From assembly GCA_947172355.1 (NCBI GenBank), contig CAMWBA010000003.1, forward strand, positions 1 to 56,597: a stretch of 56,597 bases of DNA, given 5' to 3'. Shown in pieces: positions 52,123-56,597 of this stretch. This stretch comes from an uncultured Bacillota bacterium. GTDB lineage: Bacteria > Bacillota > Clostridia > Oscillospirales > Oscillospiraceae. The translations under genes were made by a program, and so were the position numbers. The notes below the pieces were generated by a model. The model was not told where the DNA came from, made no database searches, and saw nothing but the letters and a program-made list of their open reading frames with translations. The stretch's first letter is position 1. Every line of letters begins with the position of its first letter.

Positions 52123-52340
52123 CAGAGCGTAGCTCTGGAAGATCATGGCGGTGTCCCGCTTGTTGGGGGGAGAGTGCCTTGTCACCCAGGTAGATTTCCC
52201 CCTCGCCGGGACTCTAAAAACCGACAATCATCCGCAGGGCAGTGGTCTTGCCGCAGCCCGGATGGGCCCAGCAGGGTGACGAAGGAGCCCGGCCCGATGG
52301 TCAAGGGAATGGCGACGCTCCGGTCCTCAATCGGCATCCG
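52123..52340 (-). pseudogene. ABC-transporter ATPase fragment with frameshift and stop
   Basis: On the minus strand the sequence reads PLTIGPGSFVTLLGPSG, then a one-base shift, CGKTTALRMIVGF, a stop, SPGEGEIYLGDKALS, another shift, and PNKRDTAMIFQSYAL. This is the N-terminal third of a PotA/FbpC-type ATPase with the Walker A loop broken by the first shift and the Q-loop FQSYAL kept. Everything after it is missing. It is a decayed relic; the frames on either side have no related genes. Confidence 0.75.
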
Positions 52341-52465
52341 GCCTCGGGAGGCTTTCCCGGTCAGGGCGGCGGCGGTTTTCGACTCCGAATGGTATTTTTA
52401 AATAATAAAAATACATTTTTTAATACGCAGTGGCACCACTACGAAAAGATTGTGAAGAACGACAG

Positions 52466-52495
52466 TTGACAGTGCCGCAGAGATACCGATATAAT
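52466..52495 (+). promoter_or_regulatory. Consensus promoter of the Na/Pi-cotransporter gene
   Basis: A perfect TTGACA (52466-52471), 18 bases and a perfect TATAAT (52490-52495) predict a start near 52502 and a 165-base leader. An A+T-rich GTATTTTT/AAAAATAC hairpin (52392-52414) upstream may end rightward transcripts. Confidence 0.88.
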
Positions 52496-52667
52496 AAAAA
52501 TGGAAAAATTTTGGATGATATGTCGAGGCGGAAGAACACTGTGGAAGGGCCCGCGAGAAGAGGGATGGATAAGGTTTTCCCCCGCCAGAGGCAGGGGAAA
52601 GGAGGAATCACATCTTTGCTCATAGGCTGCTCCCGAATATAAGATGCCGCAGAAGGGATTTCGGTTT

Positions 52668-54317
52668 ATGGACCTGTTTGAATTTTTTGGACTGTTCGGC
52701 GGTTTGGCGCTGTTTCTCCACGGAATGCAGATGATGAGTTCCGGACTGGAGGCTGCGGCAGGCAACCGGATGAAGACCGTTCTGGAGCAGCTGACGGCCA
52801 ACCGTTTTATGGGGATTTTGGTGGGCGCGCTGATTACTACGGCGGTCCAATCCTCCTCGGCCACTACGGTAATGGTGGTGGGCTTTGTCAACGCCGGCAT
52901 TATGAATCTGAACCAGGCGGTGTGGCTGATTATGGGCGCCAACGTGGGCAAGACGACCACCGGTCTGCTCATTGCCCTGGATGTGGGGGCACTGGCCCCC
53001 ATAGTGGCGTTTGCTGGCGTATTTATGATGGTGTTTTTGAAAAAGCCGAATTTGCAGCACATCGGCCAGCTTCTGGCCGGTTTGGGTATTTTGTTCATCG
53101 GGATGGACATGATGAGCGCGGCAATGGAGCCTCTTCGGGAGGTCCCCGCCTTTGTCAATCTGATGGCAACGTTGTCAAACCCCATTTTGGGCATTGCATT
53201 TGGGGCCGTGTTTACGGCGCTGATCCAGTCCTCTGCCGCGTCGGTGGGGATCCTTCAGACCCTGGCCGCCGCCGGTGTGGTCCAGTTTTCCGGTGCGGTG
53301 TATGTCCTTTTTGGACAGAATATCGGAACCTGCATTACTGCGGTCATGGCCTCCTTCGGCACCAGCCGGGACGCGAAACGGGCGACCTGCGTCCACTTAT
53401 TGTTTAACATCATTGGAACGGTGATCTTTACTGTGGCGGTGATGGTATTCCCGCTTACGTCCATCCTTGCGTCTGTTGTGCATGAACCGATGGCACAGAT
53501 CGCCGTTATGCATGTCATCTTTAACCTGGCAACCACCGTGCTGCTGATCCCCTTCGGCAATGCGCTGGCCAAACTGGCGACGCGGCTGCTTCCGGATGTG
53601 GATGAGCCGGAAAAGGACGGCGAACAGAGAATGCGGCTGGCCTATCTGACCCCTGTGACGGCTGTGGGCAAGGACGGCGGGCTGGGTGTGTCTGCCATTG
53701 TGGTGGATCAGCTACGCAACGAGCTGCACCGGATGCTGGAGATGGCCCGGCAAAATGTGGATGCCAGCTTTAAAGCCGTTTTAAACAAGGATGTCACCCC
53801 GCTGGAGCGGGTGGAGCAGAGAGAACAGTACATAGATTTCCTCAACAAAGAAATTTCCCGCTACATCTCCCGCCTGATTGCCATTGAGACCAACGAGCGG
53901 GGCTCGAAAGTGGTCAGCTGCCTGTTTGCCATTTCCGGCAATATTGAGCGGATTGGAGACCATGCAGACAATCTGGCCGGCTATACCAAAATGCTGGTCA
54001 ACGAGAATATCACCTTCTCTCCGTTTGCCCAAGAGGAGGTTCGACAGATGCGGGATATCTCCATCCGCGCCGTCTCTGCGCTGTTGTCCAGCAGCGCCGG
54101 GCAGGAGAGTTGGCTGGTACAAGTGGCTCAGCTGGAGCAGAAAATTGACGATATGACGGCGAATTTCCGCCGGGAGCAGCTGGTGCGCATGCGCAGCGGC
54201 ACCTGTTCTGATGAGGCATGTATTTTGTATTCCGAACTGCTGACGGATTTTGAGCGGATTGGTGACCATGTTTTGAATATTGCACAGGAATTGACGAAGG
54301 CGAAAACCGGACTGTAA
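52668..54317 (+). CDS. Na/Pi-cotransporter family protein with C-terminal PhoU-like domain, 549 aa
   Basis: The N-terminal ~310 residues hold two Na/Pi-cotransporter repeats with the paired QSSSATTVMVVGFVNAG and IQSSAASVGILQTLA motifs, FLHGMQMMSSGLE at the start and NIGTCITAVMAS between. The C-terminal ~190 residues form a PhoU-like helical bundle (AISGNIERIGDHADNLAGYT and ELLTDFERIGDHVLNIAQ). The protein should import phosphate or control phosphate flow. ATG 52668 (MDLFEFFGLFGG) is chosen because AGAAGGGA lies about 9 bases upstream; 52644 is an alternative. Confidence 0.93.
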   Translation: MDLFEFFGLFGGLALFLHGMQMMSSGLEAAAGNRMKTVLEQLTANRFMGILVGALITTAVQSSSATTVMVVGFVNAGIMNLNQAVWLIMGANVGKTTTGLLIALDVGALAPIVAFAGVFMMVFLKKPNLQHIGQLLAGLGILFIGMDMMSAAMEPLREVPAFVNLMATLSNPILGIAFGAVFTALIQSSAASVGILQTLAAAGVVQFSGAVYVLFGQNIGTCITAVMASFGTSRDAKRATCVHLLFNIIGTVIFTVAVMVFPLTSILASVVHEPMAQIAVMHVIFNLATTVLLIPFGNALAKLATRLLPDVDEPEKDGEQRMRLAYLTPVTAVGKDGGLGVSAIVVDQLRNELHRMLEMARQNVDASFKAVLNKDVTPLERVEQREQYIDFLNKEISRYISRLIAIETNERGSKVVSCLFAISGNIERIGDHADNLAGYTKMLVNENITFSPFAQEEVRQMRDISIRAVSALLSSSAGQESWLVQVAQLEQKIDDMTANFRREQLVRMRSGTCSDEACILYSELLTDFERIGDHVLNIAQELTKAKTGL

Positions 54318-54490
54318 AATGCGGTTTGGCCCCGGTGAGGGTGTGCAGATGGCTTAAAACTGCGGCTGTCTGCACTGTGTTGGGGTGAGCGATAAAATCG
54401 TGGAAAGACCTTGATTTTTTGTCAAGATTCTGGTATCCTATATAAGCTCGGTTGATTGAGCTGGCCTTTTTCTGTGGCCGGATAGGATGT

Positions 54491-54530
54491 GCAGCGGTAT
54501 CGAAGTGGTCATAACGGGGCTGACTCGAAA
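54491..54530 (+). repeat. 40-base duplicate of the 5' half of tRNA-Ser
   Basis: These 40 bases are identical to 54684-54723, running exactly from base 1 of tRNA-Ser to the anticodon loop (ending CTCGAAA), after which the sequence diverges. A -35/-10-like pair (TTGATT-17-TATCCT near 54412-54440) stands upstream. The 3' half is absent, so it cannot be a tRNA. It folds differently: AAGTGGTCA (54503-54511) pairs with TGACCACTT (54536-54544), and ACTCG (54523-54527) with CGAGT (54532-54536). It is best read as an attachment-site scar. Confidence 0.8.
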
Positions 54531-54615
54531 ACGAGTGACCACTTTGGAACGGCTTTCCTGAAAAACCTTGATTTTTCAAGGCTTTGGGGGTATCATCAAG
54601 AGGAAAAACTTTTGT

Positions 54616-54638
54616 AGTTCTCTCCATCAGTTCTCTCC
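54616..54638 (+). repeat. Two AGTTCTCTCC direct repeats, left of tRNA-Ser
   Basis: AGTTCTCTCC occurs at 54616-54625 and 54629-54638, 13 bases apart in the same orientation. Two more copies lie on the other side of the tRNA. Spaced short direct repeats around a recombination core are typical of tyrosine-integrase arm-type sites. Confidence 0.6.
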
Positions 54639-54683
54639 TTTTTCCGAGGCGTTTTTTGAGGGCTGATGTTGCGAAAAATACAC

Positions 54684-54772
54684 GCAGCGGTATCGAAGTG
54701 GTCATAACGGGGCTGACTCGAAATCAGTTTGGGAGCAATCCCACGAGGGTTCGAATCCCTCCCGCTGCGCCA
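54684..54772 (+). tRNA. tRNA-Ser (anticodon CGA)
   Basis: The 7-bp acceptor GCAGCGG/CCGCTGC, D-arm with GAAGTGGTCATAACGG, anticodon stem-loop CTGACTCGAAATCAG (anticodon CGA, codon UCG), long class II variable arm TGGGAGCAATCCCA, T-arm GAGGGTTCGAATCCCTC, discriminator G and encoded CCA are all present. It is therefore intact. A 40-base copy of its 5' half lies 193 bases upstream, and an integrase gene begins its 3' end 188 bases downstream, so it is the attachment site of the element at the right edge. Confidence 0.95.
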
Positions 54773-54783
54773 AAAAGATCAGT

Positions 54784-54823
54784 CTACAAGCGGGTTTGCG
54801 CCGTTTGTAGGCTTTTCTTTTTT
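54784..54823 (+). terminator. Terminator of tRNA-Ser
   Basis: CTACAA (54784-54789) pairs with TTGTAG (54805-54810), with an inner GCG/CGC pair, followed by CTTTTCTTTTTT. Confidence 0.7.
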
Positions 54824-54849
54824 GCCTGACCTTCCTCAATTTGACCGCC

Positions 54850-54880
54850 AGTTCTCTCCTGAAATGGCGTAGTTCTCTCC
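54850..54880 (+). repeat. Two AGTTCTCTCC direct repeats, right of tRNA-Ser
   Basis: AGTTCTCTCC lies at 54850-54859 and 54871-54880, both followed by T. With the pair at 54616-54638 it makes four same-direction copies flanking the tRNA. They fit arm-type binding sites for the neighbouring integrase. Confidence 0.6.
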
Positions 54881-54960
54881 TAAACCGCCTATGAAAGCTG
54901 TGATTCGAACCCACTATGTAGCGGCGTATCGGCTCCGTGGTTCACAATACGCCAACAAGA

Positions 54961-56127
54961 CTATTTGATTGCCTGCAAAGCACCGCTCAATCCGTTTACC
55001 ATAGCGTCAGCAGAGGACAGCTTGGAATTGTAGTCCAGATGTGCGTAGACGTTAGCAGTGGTCGAAAAATCACTATGCCCCAGCCATTCCTGAATCTGCT
55101 TCATGGGAACGCCGTTCGCCAGCAGGAGTGAAGCACAGCTATGGCGGAGGTCGTGAAATCTGATCCGCCGCAGTCCGTTCTTTTCAAGCAGCTTGGGGAA
55201 AGCGGATGTCAAGTAGTGGGGAGAGATTAGGTTGCCCATTTCATCTACACAGATATACTCCTGGTACTGCTTATTATAGCACTTCCCACATAGACGCTTG
55301 CACTCTTTCTGATGATCTCGCACCTCCAGCAACTTTTCCCGGAAAGCGGGAACCAGCGGCAGTATCCGCAAGCTGGACTTTGTTTTCGTGGTATCCTGCG
55401 CTACCTGGATATGCTTGCCGTCAAGATTGCAGGATGTGACCGTATGCTTGATGGTGATCGTGTTATTCTGGAAGTCAATCGCGCTCCATTTTAGCCCCAG
55501 CACCTCGCTCCGCCGTAAACCATAAAAGGCACCGAGGAACACGGGAATTTCAAGCACGGTTCCCTTGGCCGCTTCAAAGAGTTTTTCCACCTCATCGCTG
55601 TCATAGAAACTTCCCATAAAGGGGTTCTTTTTGGGGCGCTCAACCTTATCTGCGGGGTTGCTGTCCAGCAGGTCAATTTTCACTGCGTATTTCAATGCTT
55701 TGTGGATGTTGGCATGGTAATGGATCACCGAGTTGGCCTTTACACGCTTGAGCTGTTCCATATAAAAAACCTGAATGTCGGTAGGCCGGAGTTGCTTTAG
55801 CATAATGCCGCGTTCCTCGAAGTATGGGACGATGATGCTTTTGACCATGTTGGAGTACGAGGAATAGGTTGTAATGGCAATTGTCGGTTTTACAATTTCA
55901 AGCCATTGGAGCATGAAGTCAGAGAACAGCACATCGTCCTGGATCGGCTTACACTCCGGCTCAAATTCCCGACGTGCTTCCATTAACAGTTTTTCCGCTT
56001 TTTTCTTGTTGCCTTTTACGGGGAGGCTGGTGGGTATCCACTTTGTCTTTCTTTTCCCGGAAACATCCGGGTAACTCAAGACTATATAAAAATAGCCTTT
56101 CTTTTCTTGCAGATGTCCTGCTACCAT
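54961..56127 (-). CDS. int: Tyrosine integrase (Tn916/phage type), 388 aa
   Basis: The N-terminal ~60 residues form an arm-binding (AP2-like) domain (KKGYFYIVLSYPDVSGKRKT). A SAM-like core-binding domain follows (about residues 65-165), then the catalytic domain with Arg in YGLRRSEVLGLKW, HDLRHSCASLLL (H-x-x-R), HLGHSDFSTTANVYAHLD carrying the second His and the nucleophilic Tyr. All six catalytic positions seem present, so the enzyme should work. ATG 56127 is chosen because AAAGGAGG lies about 9 bases upstream. It points towards tRNA-Ser, whose anticodon-loop region is the likely core site. Confidence 0.93.
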   Translation of the reverse strand: MVAGHLQEKKGYFYIVLSYPDVSGKRKTKWIPTSLPVKGNKKKAEKLLMEARREFEPECKPIQDDVLFSDFMLQWLEIVKPTIAITTYSSYSNMVKSIIVPYFEERGIMLKQLRPTDIQVFYMEQLKRVKANSVIHYHANIHKALKYAVKIDLLDSNPADKVERPKKNPFMGSFYDSDEVEKLFEAAKGTVLEIPVFLGAFYGLRRSEVLGLKWSAIDFQNNTITIKHTVTSCNLDGKHIQVAQDTTKTKSSLRILPLVPAFREKLLEVRDHQKECKRLCGKCYNKQYQEYICVDEMGNLISPHYLTSAFPKLLEKNGLRRIRFHDLRHSCASLLLANGVPMKQIQEWLGHSDFSTTANVYAHLDYNSKLSSADAMVNGLSGALQAIK

Positions 56128-56221
56128 ATAAATTTGACCTCCTTTGTGTAGCACCTTTTGACTTCTGCTGTTGACTATCTACATTGTACTGATGTAAAAC
56201 AGTTAAGTCCAATGTGCAAAA

Positions 56222-56443
56222 TCAAGGGTGAGGTGCTGTTTTCACATCTAACCGCAAATAGGCCAATAAATGGGCTTTCGGAATACGATAAGACCTACCG
56301 ACTTTTAGATGGTCTATTTTATCTTCCCGGAGTAATTGATACCCGGTTTTTGTACTGATTCCCAGGGCGCTGCTCATTTCTTCCACCGTTAATATATCTG
56401 GATATTCCTTTAGCACCCGATCATATACCTCTCCAAAGCTCAT
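56222..56443 (-). CDS. xis: Excisionase-family HTH protein, 73 aa
   Basis: The protein has an MerR/excisionase-like winged HTH: YPDILTVEEMSSALGISTKT then GYQLLREDKIDHLKVGRSYR with IPKAHLLAYL. Such proteins bend attachment-site DNA and steer the integrase to excision. It lies 94 bases upstream of int on the same strand. CGGAG precedes the start. Its first 23 bases overlap the end of another frame that enters from the right edge. Confidence 0.85.
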   Translation of the reverse strand: MSFGEVYDRVLKEYPDILTVEEMSSALGISTKTGYQLLREDKIDHLKVGRSYRIPKAHLLAYLRLDVKTAPHP

Positions 56444-56597
56444 ACGTTTCTCCGTTCCAATCGGGGCTGCACATCATATAGAGTTCCTGCCCGCTCTTTG
56501 CAATAAGCGCAGACTTCCTTTTCAGCCTGTCCCGGCGCGGCCTCCCGCAAAGCAAAAGCGCCTGTGCCGCGAAAAGCGTCAGCACAAGCGCCGCATA
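56421..56597 (-). CDS. C-terminal part of an unknown membrane protein of the element, cut by the window edge
   Basis: The frame is open from the window edge to TGA at 56421-56423, 58 residues. It starts in a hydrophobic helix (AALVLTLFAAQALLLCG) followed by a basic stretch (RPRRDRLKRK) and ends QELYMMCSPDWNGETYELWR. The stop overlaps the excisionase start by 23 bases, typical of tight coupling. The N-terminus is outside the window. I do not recognise the family. Confidence 0.45.
   Translation of the reverse strand, partial: YAALVLTLFAAQALLLCGRPRRDRLKRKSALIAKSGQELYMMCSPDWNGETYELWRGI

Noticed and set aside
54491-54530. A second tRNA-Ser gene
   Set aside because: Only the 5' half is present; variable arm, T-arm and acceptor 3' strand are missing.
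54616-54880. CRISPR array from the AGTTCTCTCC repeats
   Set aside because: The repeats are only 10 bases, irregularly spaced and interrupted by a tRNA; no cas gene is present.

Overview
The window looks like part of a Clostridia chromosome, probably a gut Oscillospiraceae-type organism (Flavonifractor, Lawsonibacter or a relative). This is inferred from the G+C-rich genes with strong AGGAGG-type ribosome binding sites, pyruvate phosphate dikinase, an argGHCJBDF operon, TRAP transporters, a BTAD regulator with a decayed GGDEF-like end, and Tn916-type integrase/excisionase genes. No database search was possible, so the taxon is an inference.

Layout. 1-1200: the edge of an accessory element (partial XRE regulator, two small basic proteins) beside broken rubrerythrin and rubredoxin genes. 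1250-2550: a lipoprotein and a divergent XRE regulator that share a palindrome next to the lipoprotein promoter. 2800-7300: ppdK, a DUF1294 membrane protein and a voltage-gated-type potassium channel. 7470-15900: a complete arginine operon from glutamate (argG-argH-argC-argJ-small membrane protein-argB-argD-argF) behind an ARG-box-like site. 16000-18300: a split chromate-type transporter and the ATPase YchF. 18700-24300: a two-gene island encoding a phosphoribosyltransferase-like protein and a 1184-residue protein with an HD domain and a GHKL/Hsp90-type ATPase. This is the best candidate for a little-described, probably defensive, system.

24700-31050: an AbgT-family transporter with three M20 amidohydrolases and a metallo-hydrolase, probably for uptake and cleavage of acylated amino acids or peptides. 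31250-40300: a TPP enzyme, a LysR regulator, an EamA exporter, a TRAP transporter (Q, M, P), a shikimate-dehydrogenase homologue and a TIM-barrel isomerase/dehydratase. Together these suggest use of a carboxylate, perhaps shikimate or quinate. 40680-42680: a MoxR ATPase and VWA protein pair. 42880-46500: an Rrf2 regulator, a chemoreceptor with an extracytoplasmic zinc-binding (CZB) sensor, a 42-residue membrane peptide and a BTAD regulator.

46770-52020: a transglutaminase lipoprotein and a reduced type IV-pilus-like cluster (PilC-like, four small single-pass proteins, PilT-like ATPase). 52100-54320: an ABC ATPase pseudogene and a Na/Pi-cotransporter-PhoU protein. 54490-56597: tRNA-Ser(CGA) with a 40-base duplicate of its 5' half, four direct repeats that look like integrase arm sites, a tyrosine integrase, an excisionase and the start of the integrated element, which runs off the right edge.

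The core metabolic genes are ordinary. The accessory interest lies in the HD-GHKL/PRTase pair, the attachment region at tRNA-Ser, the reduced pilus cluster and the CZB chemoreceptor.
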